NCBI GenBank assembly: GCA_026398735.1
Contig: JAPLSH010000017.1
Coordinates: forward strand, 8,062-58,330
Reading direction: 5' to 3'
Origin: Pseudomonadota bacterium
GTDB taxonomy: Bacteria; Pseudomonadota; Gammaproteobacteria; Steroidobacterales; Steroidobacteraceae
DNA length: 50,269 bases
The notes under the pieces: generated by a model
Database searches by the model: none
Seen by the model: only the letters and a program-made list of their open reading frames with translations
Told to the model about the DNA's origin: nothing
Made by a program: the position numbers and the translations under genes
Shown here: piece after piece, positions 1 to 8,522 of the stretch
Numbering within the stretch: the first letter of the stretch is position 1
Layout: each line of letters starts with the position of its first letter

Positions 1-1327
1 CCTCCAGCAGTGCCGACGACGGATCACCACGAAAATCCATGGCCATCTTGTCGATCTCATCGAGCAGGAACAGCGGATTGTGCACACCTGACTTGGTCAT
101 GTTCTGCACAACCTTGCCGGGCATCGAACCGATGTAGGTGCGACGGTGACCGCGGATCTCGGCCTCATCACGCACACCGCCCAACGACATGCGCACGAAC
201 TTGCGATTGGTAGCGCGCGCGATGCTTTGACCCAGTGAGGTCTTGCCCACCCCAGGCGGACCGACCAAGCACAGGATGGGGCCTTTCATCTTGTCGACGC
301 GCTGCAGCACGGCCAAGTATTCGACGATGCGCTCTTTGACCTTATCCAGGCCGTAGTGGTCTTCGTCGAGCACCTTCTGGGCGTTCTCGATGTCCTTGTG
401 AACACGCGAGCGCTTTTTCCAGGGCACCTTGACCAGCCAATCAACGTAGTTGCGCACCACGGTGGCTTCGGCCGACATGGGCGACATCATCTTGAGCTTG
501 TTGACTTCGGCAGTGGCCTTTTCGCGTGCCTCTTTGGGCATGCCGGCCTTGGCGATGCGCTGCTCAAGATCGGTGATCTCATTGCCGCCATCTTCCATGT
601 CACCCAGTTCTTTCTGGATGGCCTTCATCTGTTCGTTGAGGTAGTACTCGCGCTGCGACTTTTCCATCTGCGCTTTGACGCGGCCGCGGATGCGCTTTTC
701 AATTTGCAGCACATCCATCTCGCCTTCGATGGCGACCAGGATGTGCTCCAAGCGCTTACGCGCATCCAGGATCTCGAGCACTGTCTGACGCTCTGACAAC
801 TTGAGCGCCATGTGCACGGCCACGGTGTCGGCAAGCCGGCCGGGCTGCTCTATGCCCGCCAGTGCGGTGAGCACTTCGGGGGCGACTTTCTTGTTGAGCT
901 TTACGTACTGCTCAAACTGCGAGATGACCGAGCGCACCAGCACGTCGATTTCTTTTTCGTCGTACTTGTCCGGATCCGGCAGCAGGGTGATGTCAGCGCT
1001 GTAGAAGTCACCGGTATGCATGGTCTCCACGCGCGCACGGTCCACACCCTCGACCAGCACCTTGACGGTGCCATCGGGCAGGCGCAGCAGCTGCAGGATG
1101 CTGGCATAGGTGCCATAGCTGTACAGGTCGTCGGGCTTGGGGTCGTCCACGTCCGAATCGCGCTGGGCGACCAGCACAATGCGCTTGTCGGCCTTCATGG
1201 CCGCATCGAGCGCTTGGATGGACTTTTCGCGGCCGACGAACAGCGGGTTGACCACATGCGGATAAACCACCACGTCGCGCAGCGGCAGCACCGGCACGGT
1301 GGTCAGTTTCGGGGGGGTATCGGCCAT
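1..1327 (-). CDS. lon: Lon protease, N-terminal part (runs off left edge)
   Basis: ATP-dependent serine protease of the cytoplasm that degrades misfolded and regulatory proteins. The reading frame opens at an ATG at 1325-1327 and stays open to base 1, giving the first 442 residues of a protein usually near 800. Visible are the N-terminal substrate-binding domain ([15 protein letters not shown] near residue 12), the helical linker ([16 protein letters not shown]), the Walker A loop GPPGVGKTS near residue 355, and Walker [10 protein letters not shown] close to the edge. The sensor regions and the Ser-Lys proteolytic domain lie outside. In many gammaproteobacteria lon directly follows clpX; here two unrelated genes separate them. 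Identification is secure; completeness cannot be judged. Confidence 0.97.
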   Translation of the reverse strand, partial: MADTPPKLTTVPVLPLRDVVVYPHVVNPLFVGREKSIQALDAAMKADKRIVLVAQRDSDVDDPKPDDLYSYGTYASILQLLRLPDGTVKVLVEGVDRARVETMHTGDFYSADITLLPDPDKYDEKEIDVLVRSVISQFEQYVKLNKKVAPEVLTALAGIEQPGRLADTVAVHMALKLSERQTVLEILDARKRLEHILVAIEGEMDVLQIEKRIRGRVKAQMEKSQREYYLNEQMKAIQKELGDMEDGGNEITDLEQRIAKAGMPKEAREKATAEVNKLKMMSPMSAEATVVRNYVDWLVKVPWKKRSRVHKDIENAQKVLDEDHYGLDKVKERIVEYLAVLQRVDKMKGPILCLVGPPGVGKTSLGQSIARATNRKFVRMSLGGVRDEAEIRGHRRTYIGSMPGKVVQNMTKSGVHNPLFLLDEIDKMAMDFRGDPSSALLE

Positions 1328-1403
1328 GGTCGGATCCTCGGCTAGCTGCCAACAGGTGAGGCAAGTCTAGCTGGAGATAGGGGCGCTGAGGCCGGGTTTC
1401 AAG

Positions 1404-2804
1404 TCAGCGGGCACCCTTACCCATCAAGACCACCTCGGCGGTCTGTACCAGGATCGATAGATCCAGCAGAAAGGTGTTGTTCTTGACGTAATACAGGTCG
1501 TATTGGAGCTTTTGCAGGGCATCAGCCTCAGAGGCCCCATAGGGGTAGCACAGCTGCGCCCAACCGGCGATGCCGGGCTTGACCGCATGGCGCTGGGCAT
1601 AAAACGGGATATTGGCTTGCAGCGTACTGACGAACTCGGGCCGTTCGGGCCGCGGCCCCACCAAGCTCATATCGCCGCGCAGCACGTTGTACAGCTGCGG
1701 CAGCTCGTCGATACGGGTTTTGCGGATAAACGCCCCCACGCGCGTTACCCGCGGATCGTTTTTCTGCGCCCATTGCGCCCCGCCTTTTTCGGCATCGGCA
1801 CTCATGCTGCGCAGCTTGTACAGCGTATACGGCACGCCGCCAAAACCCACCCGCTGCTGGCGGAACACCGCGCTGGCGCCGTGCCAGCCGTCCTCGATAC
1901 GGATGGCGATCAGTGCCAGCAGCCACAGCGGCAGCGTGAGCACCAACAGCAGCAGGCTCACCGCAATATCCATGGCGCGCGACATGAATCGGCGCAGCGG
2001 ATCCTGGCGAAACCCCGAAGCGAATATCAGCCAACTGGGATTGAGCGCCTCGAGCACGATGCGCCCCACGGCCCCTTCCATGAAGGTGACGTAGTCCGAC
2101 ACCACGATGCCGGCCATGCGGCAGGCCAGCAGCTCATCGACGGGCAGGCTGAGCCTGCGGTCCTCCAGCGCCACCACGATCTCATCGACCGCGAGGGCCT
2201 GGCTTAGGGCAAGCAAGCCTTGGCTGGCATCGAGCAACTGCTCTTGCGGCACTTGGGCCGGCTCGCCCGGCGGGCAGACATAGCCGACCACCTTGAAGCT
2301 GCGCCGGTCACTGGCACGCCGCAGCTGCTGAAACGTCAGAGCGCGCGCGTCAGCGCCATAGACCAGCACACGCCGCCGGAACACATCATCCACGCCGATC
2401 GCAGCAAACAGCACCCGCACGCAGAGTGAGAACAGAACAGCCAGCAACACCGCCACCAGCAGCTCGCGATAGTCGATCGGCAGCTGCGGCAGCAGCAAGA
2501 TCGCCAAGCTCATCAGCACAGTGGTGCAGACGCCGGCCAGCAGTACGCGCAGCAGCACGCCTGCCGCATTGGCACGTTGTCGATGGGTATAGAGGCCTAA
2601 CGCCAAGCAGCACACGAACAGCAGCACGGCAAAGGCAACAGCCACGTATTGGACGTCTGCCACTTGCCACGGCAGCAGGGCCGCGCCGGGTTGCAGACGC
2701 AGATAAGTGGCACCCAGCAAGGCTGCGGCAAACAGCAGCAGTTCGCTGACGGCCAAGGCCACCACCGATGCGTGCAATGCAGTTCCGAACAGGCGCTTGG
2801 CCAT
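1404..2804 (-). CDS. EPS polyprenyl glycosylphosphotransferase (PEP-CTERM-type EpsB family)
   Basis: Membrane enzyme that transfers the first sugar-1-phosphate to undecaprenyl phosphate, starting a capsule or exopolysaccharide repeat unit. The 466-residue protein has four N-terminal membrane segments (roughly 10-35, 50-70, 82-106, 117-138), a nucleotide-binding-like middle, a fifth hydrophobic segment near 280-300, and the bacterial sugar-transferase core with TRIDELPQLYNV, GDMSLVGPRPERPEF and KLQYDLYYVKN. Wording such as LNPSWLIFASGF and YPYGAS matches the TIGR03013-like subfamily described in PEP-CTERM/exosortase loci. The ATG at 2804 has GGGA just upstream; a GTG at 2837 would add 11 residues. 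It is an orphan: no glycosyltransferase, flippase or exosortase gene is next to it. Confidence 0.88.
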   Translation of the reverse strand: MAKRLFGTALHASVVALAVSELLLFAAALLGATYLRLQPGAALLPWQVADVQYVAVAFAVLLFVCCLALGLYTHRQRANAAGVLLRVLLAGVCTTVLMSLAILLLPQLPIDYRELLVAVLLAVLFSLCVRVLFAAIGVDDVFRRRVLVYGADARALTFQQLRRASDRRSFKVVGYVCPPGEPAQVPQEQLLDASQGLLALSQALAVDEIVVALEDRRLSLPVDELLACRMAGIVVSDYVTFMEGAVGRIVLEALNPSWLIFASGFRQDPLRRFMSRAMDIAVSLLLLVLTLPLWLLALIAIRIEDGWHGASAVFRQQRVGFGGVPYTLYKLRSMSADAEKGGAQWAQKNDPRVTRVGAFIRKTRIDELPQLYNVLRGDMSLVGPRPERPEFVSTLQANIPFYAQRHAVKPGIAGWAQLCYPYGASEADALQKLQYDLYYVKNNTFLLDLSILVQTAEVVLMGKGAR

Positions 2805-2862
2805 CACAATCCCGGTCACGGCAATAGGCCGCAACACGCATTATGGAAGGCCGATCAACCAT

Positions 2863-2876
2863 GGGCCGTGAGGCCC
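2863..2876. other. Small GC hairpin between PPTase and sugar transferase
   Basis: Perfect 5-bp inverted repeat GGGCC / GGCCC with a 4-base loop, just beyond the PPTase stop and about 60 bp before the sugar transferase start. There is no T-tract, so it is not a convincing intrinsic terminator; it may only slow read-through. Confidence 0.3.
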
Positions 2877-2877
2877 G

Positions 2878-3531
2878 TCACGCTGGCAGTGCAAGCACCT
2901 TGCAGTGTGAGCCCTGCACAGCAACCGCCGCTGCATACAGGGGCGCAGGTTCCAAGCCGGTCAGACACCAGCCGCTGTGCGGGGCAGGCGTGCCCTGCAA
3001 GGCAATCAAGCCTCCGGGCCCCTGCGCATCCACCTGCACATCAAACTCGCGCAACGGGAAATGCAGCCCCTGCCCCAGCGCCTTGACTAGCGCCTCTTTG
3101 GCGGTCCACGTGGCAAAGAACGCCGCCTGCCGCTGATCTTCCGGCAACGCAAAATATGCGGTGTTTTCGGCCGCCGAGAAATACCGGCGCACCAGCGCGT
3201 CGCGGTCGCGCATAGGTCGCAGGGCCTCGATGTCCACCCCTACCTGCACGCCCGGCAAAGCCGCCAGCAAAGCGAACTCGCCACTGTGTGAGAGGTTGAA
3301 CTGCCAGTCGCCTGTCGAATGCGCAGCAGCCAAGCGTGGCTTGCCCTGCTGGCCATAGTCGAAGGTCAGCTCCGCCGGATCCGCCTGCAGCACCTGCGCC
3401 AGGCGCAATCGCAGCCCGGCACGTGCGGCGATGAAGCGGCGCTGGTCGTCGGCAAAGCGATAGCGATCGGCACGCGCCAGCTCGTCTGGCGACAGCAGCA
3501 ACCGGTCGGCGACCGGCGTGGCAGTGTGCAA
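2878..3531 (-). CDS. Sfp-type 4'-phosphopantetheinyl transferase
   Basis: Transfers the 4'-phosphopantetheine arm of CoA to a serine on carrier proteins (ACP, or PKS/NRPS carriers). About 217 residues carry the family motifs in order: GKPRL (64-68), FNLSHSGEFALLA, the Mg-binding VGVDIE (D100, E102) and FFATWTAKEALVKALG (W142, K145, E146). No ATG fits: the frame starts at TTG 3531, and the codons just upstream (WLWCFS) also resemble a family N-terminus, so the start may lie further up, overlapping the clpX stop at 3603. No clear ribosome site is visible, which suggests coupling to clpX translation. It could be the housekeeping ACP synthase (AcpT-like) or serve a secondary-metabolite pathway elsewhere; no such pathway is in the window. 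Confidence 0.88.
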   Translation of the reverse strand: MHTATPVADRLLLSPDELARADRYRFADDQRRFIAARAGLRLRLAQVLQADPAELTFDYGQQGKPRLAAAHSTGDWQFNLSHSGEFALLAALPGVQVGVDIEALRPMRDRDALVRRYFSAAENTAYFALPEDQRQAAFFATWTAKEALVKALGQGLHFPLREFDVQVDAQGPGGLIALQGTPAPHSGWCLTGLEPAPLYAAAVAVQGSHCKVLALPA

Positions 3532-3602
3532 TGAAAAGCACCACAGCCAGCCGGGGCTGGCAGGGGCAGCGCCTGAGATCAGGCGCCAGCAGCGGGCCTG
3601 AC

Positions 3603-4961
3603 TCAGTGGCCCGAGCTGCCGGTGCGGCGCGGCTCGTCGACCGCTGCAACAATGCTGGGACCGGTGGTCGCAGCTGCTGCTGCGGCAGCGCGCACGGCCT
3701 CTTCGGACTGATAGACGATGTACGGACCGGAATGGCCTTCGACCACCGACGCATCGACCACTACCTTGCTGACGTTCTTCATGGACGGCAGGTCATACAT
3801 GGTGTCGAGCAGGATGGTCTCGAGGATGGTGCGCAGACCACGCGCGCCAGTGCGACGCTCCATGGCTTTGCGCGCCACGGCCGAGAGGCCATCGTCGCGG
3901 AACTCGAGGTCCGAACCTTCCATTTCGAACAGACGGCGGTACTGCTTGGTCAGCGCATTGCGCGGTGCAGTCAGGATGGACACCAGCGCGGCTTCATCGA
4001 GCTCTTCGAGGGTGGCAACCACCGGCAGGCGACCGACAAACTCGGGGATGAGACCGAACTTGATGAGGTCTTCGGGCTCCACATCGTGGAACAGGTCGTT
4101 GCCGTGCGGGCGGTGATTGACGCCGCGCACTTCTGACGTGAAGCCAATGCCGCCCTTCTGGGTGCGGTTCAAAATGATCTTTTCGAGGCCGGCAAAGGCG
4201 CCGCCCACAATAAACAGGATGCTGGACGTATCGACCTGCAGAAACTCCTGCTGCGGATGCTTGCGACCGCCCTGCGGCGGCACCGAGGCCATGGTGCCCT
4301 CGATGAGCTTGAGCAATGCCTGCTGCACGCCCTCGCCCGACACGTCACGCGTGATGGACGGGTTGTCGGACTTGCGCGAGATCTTGTCGATTTCGTCGAT
4401 GTAGACGATACCGGTCTGCGCCTTCTCGACGTCATAATCGCACTTTTGCAGCAGCTTTTGGATGATGTTCTCGACGTCCTCGCCCACATAACCGGCTTCG
4501 GTCAGGGTGGTGGCATCGGCAATCGTGAACGGCACATTGAGCATGCGCGCCATCGATTCGGCCAACAGCGTCTTGCCCGACCCGGTGGGGCCGATCAGCA
4601 GGATGTTGCTCTTGGCGATCTCGACATCGTCTTTGTTCTTGCTGCCGCTGTTGCGAACCTGCAAGCGCTTGTAGTGGTTGTAAACCGCCACCGACAGCGT
4701 CTTTTTGGCGCGCTCTTGGCCGATGACATAGTCATCGAGCATGGCTTTGATTTCGTGCGGCTTGGGCAGCTTGTCACGGCCCTGCTCGGTCTTGTCTTCG
4801 AGCTCTTCGCGGATGATGTCGTTGCACAGCTCGACGCATTCGTCGCACACAAACACCGACGGGCCCGCAATAAGCTTGCGCACCTCGTGCTGGCTCTTGC
4901 CGCAAAACGAGCAATACAGCAATTTGCCGTCGTCGCCCTTGCCCCGCACTTCGTCAGTCAT
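3603..4961 (-). CDS. clpX: ClpX, ATPase unfoldase of ClpXP protease
   Basis: Hexameric AAA+ unfoldase that recognises tagged substrates (ssrA and others) and threads them into ClpP. The 452-residue protein has the N-terminal C4 zinc domain (C17, C20, C39, C42), Walker A GPTGSGKT (K130), pore loop GYVG (157-160), Walker [10 protein letters not shown], the RKH loop (RKHPQQEF) and the ClpP-docking IGF loop (GIGFTSEV). The start is the ATG at 4961 preceded by AGAGG with 7-nt spacing; an in-frame ATG at 4982 would add 7 residues not seen in the family. The C-terminus carries an extra alanine-rich, SGH-ending tail compared with E. coli (424 residues). A promoter candidate lies at 5037-5065. Confidence 0.98.
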   Translation of the reverse strand: MTDEVRGKGDDGKLLYCSFCGKSQHEVRKLIAGPSVFVCDECVELCNDIIREELEDKTEQGRDKLPKPHEIKAMLDDYVIGQERAKKTLSVAVYNHYKRLQVRNSGSKNKDDVEIAKSNILLIGPTGSGKTLLAESMARMLNVPFTIADATTLTEAGYVGEDVENIIQKLLQKCDYDVEKAQTGIVYIDEIDKISRKSDNPSITRDVSGEGVQQALLKLIEGTMASVPPQGGRKHPQQEFLQVDTSSILFIVGGAFAGLEKIILNRTQKGGIGFTSEVRGVNHRPHGNDLFHDVEPEDLIKFGLIPEFVGRLPVVATLEELDEAALVSILTAPRNALTKQYRRLFEMEGSDLEFRDDGLSAVARKAMERRTGARGLRTILETILLDTMYDLPSMKNVSKVVVDASVVEGHSGPYIVYQSEEAVRAAAAAAATTGPSIVAAVDEPRRTGSSGH

Positions 4962-4974
4962 GTCTACGCCTCTG

Positions 4975-4987
4975 CCCGCCACGCGGG
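4975..4987 (-). other. Hairpin in the clpX 5' leader
   Basis: CCCGC-CAC-GCGGG: 5-bp perfect stem with a 3-base loop, ending about 14 bases before the clpX start codon, beside its Shine-Dalgarno. It could mask the ribosome site. Structure is seen; function is a guess. Confidence 0.4.
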
Positions 4988-5012
4988 TTCGCTGGCACTA
5001 CCCACGCGGGTT
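4979..5012 (-). repeat. 11-bp direct repeat pair in the clpX leader
   Basis: The sequence CCACGCGGGTT occurs at 4979-4989 and again at 5002-5012 (plus-strand reading), 12 bp apart. Both copies lie in the untranslated leader of clpX, downstream of the putative promoter. This may be a duplicated regulatory site or a replication-slippage product. Confidence 0.6.
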
Positions 5013-5036
5013 GTGCCGATGTATCAGTTAAGTAGC

Positions 5037-5065
5037 TGTATAGCAGGGAAAAGCGCCTGAAGCAA
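5037..5065 (-). promoter_or_regulatory. Sigma-70-like promoter for clpX
   Basis: On the minus strand TTGCTT (5060-5065) is separated by exactly 17 bp from TATACA (5037-5042). The transcript would start near 5030, leaving a leader of about 70 bases that holds the direct repeat and hairpin. It lies in the 146-bp clpP-clpX gap, so clpX and the genes after it could be expressed apart from tig-clpP. Confidence 0.6.
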
Positions 5066-5107
5066 AGAACCAGCGCACGGTGCAGCGCGCTGTTATGCAA
5101 GGGGTTT

Positions 5108-5728
5108 TCAGGTAGTGGGCACAGCCGCAGCGGGACGCGACTGCAGCACACTGTCGATCAAGCCGTATTCGCGAGCCTGCTCTGCCGACATGAAGTTGTC
5201 GCGATCGGTGTCGTTTTTGATGCGTTCGATGGGCTGGCCGCTGTGCAGTGACAACATGGCATTGAGGCGCTCGCGGATCTTGAGGATCTCGCGGGCGTGG
5301 ATTTCCATGTCGACAGCCTGACCCTGCATGCCGCCCAGCGGCTGGTGAATCATGACGCGTGAGTTGGGCAGCGCATAACGCTTGCCGGCCGCACCGCCAG
5401 CCAACAACACCGCACCCATGCTGGCCGCTTGGCCGATGCAGATGGTGGACACATGCGGCTTGATGAACTGCATGGTGTCGTAGATGGCCATGCCGGAAGT
5501 GACATGACCGCCCGGGGAGTTGATGTAGAGCGAGATGTCCTTATCGGGGTTCTCGCTCTCGAGGAACAACAGCTGCGCCACGATGACGTTGGCCATGTTG
5601 TCTTCGACGGGGCCGACGCAAAACACCACGCGCTCTTTGAGCAGGCGCGAGTAGATGTCGTAGGCACGCTCGCCGCGTGCCGTTTGCTCGACAACCATCG
5701 GGACCAGATTCAGTGCGCGTTCGTTCAT
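5108..5728 (-). CDS. clpP: ClpP, proteolytic subunit of ClpXP/ClpAP
   Basis: Serine peptidase forming the tetradecameric degradation chamber. The 206-residue protein shows the full catalytic triad S103 (GQAASMGAV), H128 (MIHQPLGG) and D177 (TDRDNF), each offset by six from mature E. coli numbering. The start [15 protein letters not shown] at 5728 matches the family and has CGGAGA upstream; the upstream in-frame extension to 5779 is not conserved. It follows tig by 34 bp and precedes clpX, the classical tig-clpP-clpX order. Confidence 0.98.
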   Translation of the reverse strand: MNERALNLVPMVVEQTARGERAYDIYSRLLKERVVFCVGPVEDNMANVIVAQLLFLESENPDKDISLYINSPGGHVTSGMAIYDTMQFIKPHVSTICIGQAASMGAVLLAGGAAGKRYALPNSRVMIHQPLGGMQGQAVDMEIHAREILKIRERLNAMLSLHSGQPIERIKNDTDRDNFMSAEQAREYGLIDSVLQSRPAAAVPTT

Positions 5729-5762
5729 GGCCGTCTCCGGACTGTATGCGTAGGCAGGTAGT

Positions 5763-7064
5763 TTAGGCCTGACGGCCAAAACCCGTCACGTCGGCAAAAG
5801 AGGTCGGGACATCGGTCACACGGGCGCGCTCGATGATCCAATCGACAGCCTGGTCTTCCAGGACCGCGGTTTCGATCTGACGCAGCGCGTTGGGGTTTTG
5901 CAGGTACGCGCGACGGATCTCGTCGGCATTGGGATAGGCCGAAGCCAGGTCATCCAAACGCTGACGCACGCGCTCGCGATCCACCTTGATGCTCTCGGCA
6001 CGGATGATCTCACCGACCACCAGACCCAAGGCAACGCGACGGCGAGCCTGCTCTTCGAAGGGCTCGCGCGGCAACTGACGCACCTGATCGCTATTGCCCA
6101 TGCGCTGCAGCATGTCCTGCTGCAGGGCGTCGATTTGCTCATTGACCAGCGCACGCGGCAGCTCGACCGGGTTGGCGGCATGCAGCGCATCAAACACCTG
6201 ATTGCGCAGCTTGCTGCGCACGGCCTCGGCGGCCTCACGCTCCATGCTGCCGCGCACTTCTTCACGCAGCTTGGCGATACCGCCTTCGGCAATGCCAAAG
6301 GCCTCGACAAAGGCGTCATCGACAACCGGCAGCACTTCCTGCTCGACCTTTTTGACGGTCAGCTCGAACTCGGTGGCCTTGCCGGCCAGGTGCTTGGCAC
6401 CGTAGGTGTCGGGGAAAGTGACCGGCGCGATCTTGGTCTCGCCGACCGACATGCCCTCTAAGGCAGCCTCGAACTCGGGAATGGCGCGGCCGGCACCCAG
6501 CACAAACGGCGTGTCGGTGCCCGAGCCACCCTCAAAGGCTTCGCCATCGAGGCGGCCGATGAAGTCTGCCGTGACGCGATCGCCCTTCTGGCTGGCGCGC
6601 TCGACCGGCGTGTACTCGACGCGCTGGCGACGCATGCTCTCGATCATGGCGTCGATGTCGGTGTCTTCGATGCTGACGGTGATGCGCTCGACGGCCAGGT
6701 CTGCGACCGGCTTGAGCTGCACGTCGGGCATCACTTCGATGATGGCTGCAAAGCGCAGATCTGCACCAGGGTCCATGGCGATGGGCTCGATGCTCGGATC
6801 GCTGGCCGGACGCAGCTTGTCCTGATTGATGGCTTGGCTGTAGCTCTCGCGGATGAGGTCGGAGACGACATCGCTGTGAGCCTGGCCGCCAAACTGCCGC
6901 TGCACCACGGCAAAGGGCACCTTTCCGGGACGAAAGCCCTTGATGCTGGCAGTGCGCGCAATTTCGCGCAGGCGGCGTTGCACATCACCGGCAACTCGGG
7001 TGTGCGGGATGGTTACTTCGATCCTGCGCTCAAGCCCGGTCGTCGTTGTCGTCGTGAACTGCAT
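5763..7064 (-). CDS. tig: Trigger factor, ribosome-associated chaperone
   Basis: Binds ribosomal protein L23 at the exit tunnel and shields nascent chains; has peptidyl-prolyl isomerase activity. The 433-residue length equals the usual size. The N-terminal ribosome-binding domain contains the family loop GFRPGKVPF (signature near residues 43-51), followed by the FKBP-type domain ([14 protein letters not shown], roughly residues 160-245) and a helical C-terminal chaperone domain. The ATG at 7064 follows a GAGG-containing leader only 41 bp after tRNA-Leu, so tig probably shares transcription with the tRNA cluster unless a promoter is hidden there. Confidence 0.98.
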   Translation of the reverse strand: MQFTTTTTTGLERRIEVTIPHTRVAGDVQRRLREIARTASIKGFRPGKVPFAVVQRQFGGQAHSDVVSDLIRESYSQAINQDKLRPASDPSIEPIAMDPGADLRFAAIIEVMPDVQLKPVADLAVERITVSIEDTDIDAMIESMRRQRVEYTPVERASQKGDRVTADFIGRLDGEAFEGGSGTDTPFVLGAGRAIPEFEAALEGMSVGETKIAPVTFPDTYGAKHLAGKATEFELTVKKVEQEVLPVVDDAFVEAFGIAEGGIAKLREEVRGSMEREAAEAVRSKLRNQVFDALHAANPVELPRALVNEQIDALQQDMLQRMGNSDQVRQLPREPFEEQARRRVALGLVVGEIIRAESIKVDRERVRQRLDDLASAYPNADEIRRAYLQNPNALRQIETAVLEDQAVDWIIERARVTDVPTSFADVTGFGRQA

Positions 7065-7105
7065 GCTCTTCTACCTCGACATCTAGCAGCTTTAAGTCAT
7101 CGAAA

Positions 7106-7190
7106 TGGTGCGAAAGGAGAGACTCGAACTCTCAAGGGTTACCCCACTGGCTTCTAAGACCAGCGCGTCTACCAGTTTCGCCACTTTCGC
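7106..7190 (-). tRNA. tRNA-Leu (UAG)
   Basis: 85 nt including encoded CCA (7106-7108). The acceptor stem GCGAAAG/CTTTCGC pairs perfectly. The anticodon loop CTTAGAA gives anticodon UAG (7154-7156), reading CUA leucine codons. A long variable arm is present as expected for leucine. Last gene of the four-tRNA cluster before tig. Confidence 0.97.
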
Positions 7191-7225
7191 CTGAGACCCC
7201 ACCCCCGGTTAAGGGGCAGGGAAAA

Positions 7226-7301
<76 letters not shown>

Positions 7302-7312
7302 ATGAAAATGGG

Positions 7313-7389
7313 TGGGGTGGACGACGGGACTCGAACCCGCGACAGCCGGAATCACAATCCGGGACTCTACCAGCTGAGCTACGTCCACC
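7313..7389 (-). tRNA. tRNA-His (GUG)
   Basis: 77 nt including the extra G at position -1 (base 7389) facing discriminator C73, the identity element of bacterial histidine tRNA, and an encoded CCA (7313-7315). The anticodon GUG sits in GGATTGTGATTCC. Confidence 0.97.
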
Positions 7390-7413
7390 ATCGATACATC
7401 GCAGCATCCAGCT

Positions 7414-7490
7414 TGGCGCGCCCGGCAGGAATCGAACCTGCGACCCTCGGCTTAGAAGGCCGATGCTCTATCCGTCTGAGCTACGGGCGC
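7414..7490 (-). tRNA. tRNA-Arg (UCU)
   Basis: 77 nt with encoded CCA (7414-7416). Acceptor arms GCGCCCG/CGGGCGC pair perfectly. The loop CTTCTAA gives anticodon UCU (7454-7456), reading AGA arginine codons. It is the promoter-proximal member of the cluster; I could not assign a convincing promoter in the 140 bp upstream (7491-7630). Confidence 0.97.
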
Positions 7491-7630
7491 CAGTAAGACA
7501 ACCCGAGAACGCCACCGGAACGAATGTTAATGCAAGCGTGACCCGAAGACCACATCTGGTGCATCAACACCGCTACGCCCCGCTACCTACCGTCGCCGGT
7601 CGGCCGCGAGGGTGCGCAGTATAGCCAAAG

Positions 7631-8452
7631 CTAGCGCAGCGGGAAGCCAAGATTGCGTAAAGCTTCAAACATACGATCTCGGCCGGTAAGAGCGGCCACT
7701 GAACCGACCCGCTTGCTGGCGGTATCGCTCCAATCCGCCTGACGCATGCCCTGCGCCGCATAAAAGGCCGCCAGCACCTGATCAAACTCGGCAATACCGG
7801 GGGTTTGGGCCGGCAGCGAATACTGCTCGCGATGCAGCACCACAGACTGCGGCAGGCGCGGCTTGATGTCGGCAGGTCGCGCCGGATCCTGATACCCCAC
7901 GCACATGCCAAACACCGCAAACACGCCCGGCGGCAGATTCAATTCGGCAGCGACTTTCTCGGGGTGATTGCGCAGGCCGCCGATATAGACGCAAGACAGA
8001 TCGAGCGCTTCCAGTGCCACAGCGGCGTTCTGTGCGGCCAGTGCGGCATCGACCACCGCGACCAGCAACAACTCAAGGTAATCGAGCCCGGTGGCCGGCT
8101 GCTGGCGCTGCTGCGACACCTCGCGCAGCCGTGCCAGATCGGCCAGCCACACCAGAAACAACGGCGCGTTGGCGACATGGGCTTGATTACCGGCCAACAC
8201 GGACAGGCGCGCGCGGCCTTGAGGGTTTTCGACCGCCACCACGCTCCATGCTTGCAGATTGGAGGATGTGGAGGCCGATTGCGCCGCAGCGACCAGCGTT
8301 TCGAGGGTGCCGGCCGGCAGCGCATCGGGCAGATAGGCGCGCACCGAGCGGTGCTGAAGCAGCTGTTCGATGACCGGATTAAGGCGCGTCAGTAGCGCAT
8401 CGGTGCCGATTCCGGCATAGCGCTGTTCAAGTGCAGAGGTGGGAGTTGTCAT
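7631..8452 (-). CDS. Nitroreductase-family FMN oxidoreductase (NfsA-like)
   Basis: Probable NAD(P)H-dependent flavoprotein of the nitroreductase fold; such enzymes reduce nitroaromatics, quinones or flavins in the cytoplasm. The 273-residue protein shows the family opening RSVRAYLPDALPAGTLETLV, the FMN-contacting AAQSASTSSNLQAWSVV, the central AALAAQNAAVALEALDLSCVYIGGLRN and GMCVGYQD, as in NfsA and related NADPH nitroreductases. The ATG at 8452 is preferred over a GTG at 8467. Its start faces the histidine kinase gene across about 70 bp. Physiological substrate unknown. Confidence 0.87.
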   Translation of the reverse strand: MTTPTSALEQRYAGIGTDALLTRLNPVIEQLLQHRSVRAYLPDALPAGTLETLVAAAQSASTSSNLQAWSVVAVENPQGRARLSVLAGNQAHVANAPLFLVWLADLARLREVSQQRQQPATGLDYLELLLVAVVDAALAAQNAAVALEALDLSCVYIGGLRNHPEKVAAELNLPPGVFAVFGMCVGYQDPARPADIKPRLPQSVVLHREQYSLPAQTPGIAEFDQVLAAFYAAQGMRQADWSDTASKRVGSVAALTGRDRMFEALRNLGFPLR

Positions 8453-8522
8453 GGGGGGATTATCCACAGCGACAGTGCATTTCGGAAACTACATACTGCC
8501 TACGAAGCCAAACGCTGGTGGA
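8453..8522. promoter_or_regulatory. Divergent intergenic region, nitroreductase / signalling operon
   Basis: About 70 bp separate the opposed start codons. For the nitroreductase a GATAAT (-10) lies at 8459-8464 on the minus strand, close enough that its mRNA could be nearly leaderless. The AT-richer stretch at 8479-8507, with TTCG and CGAA arms flanking two CTAC copies, could be an operator, for example for the FixJ-like regulator encoded downstream. Weak motif evidence only. Confidence 0.35.

Noticed and set aside
4257-5060. 267-codon plus-strand frame opposite clpX
   Set aside because: Shadow of clpX, crossing its leader and promoter.
7491-7630. Promoter for the tRNA-tig cluster
   Set aside because: Several -10-like hexamers (for example TATACT near 7612) but none with a matching -35 at proper spacing; left unassigned.
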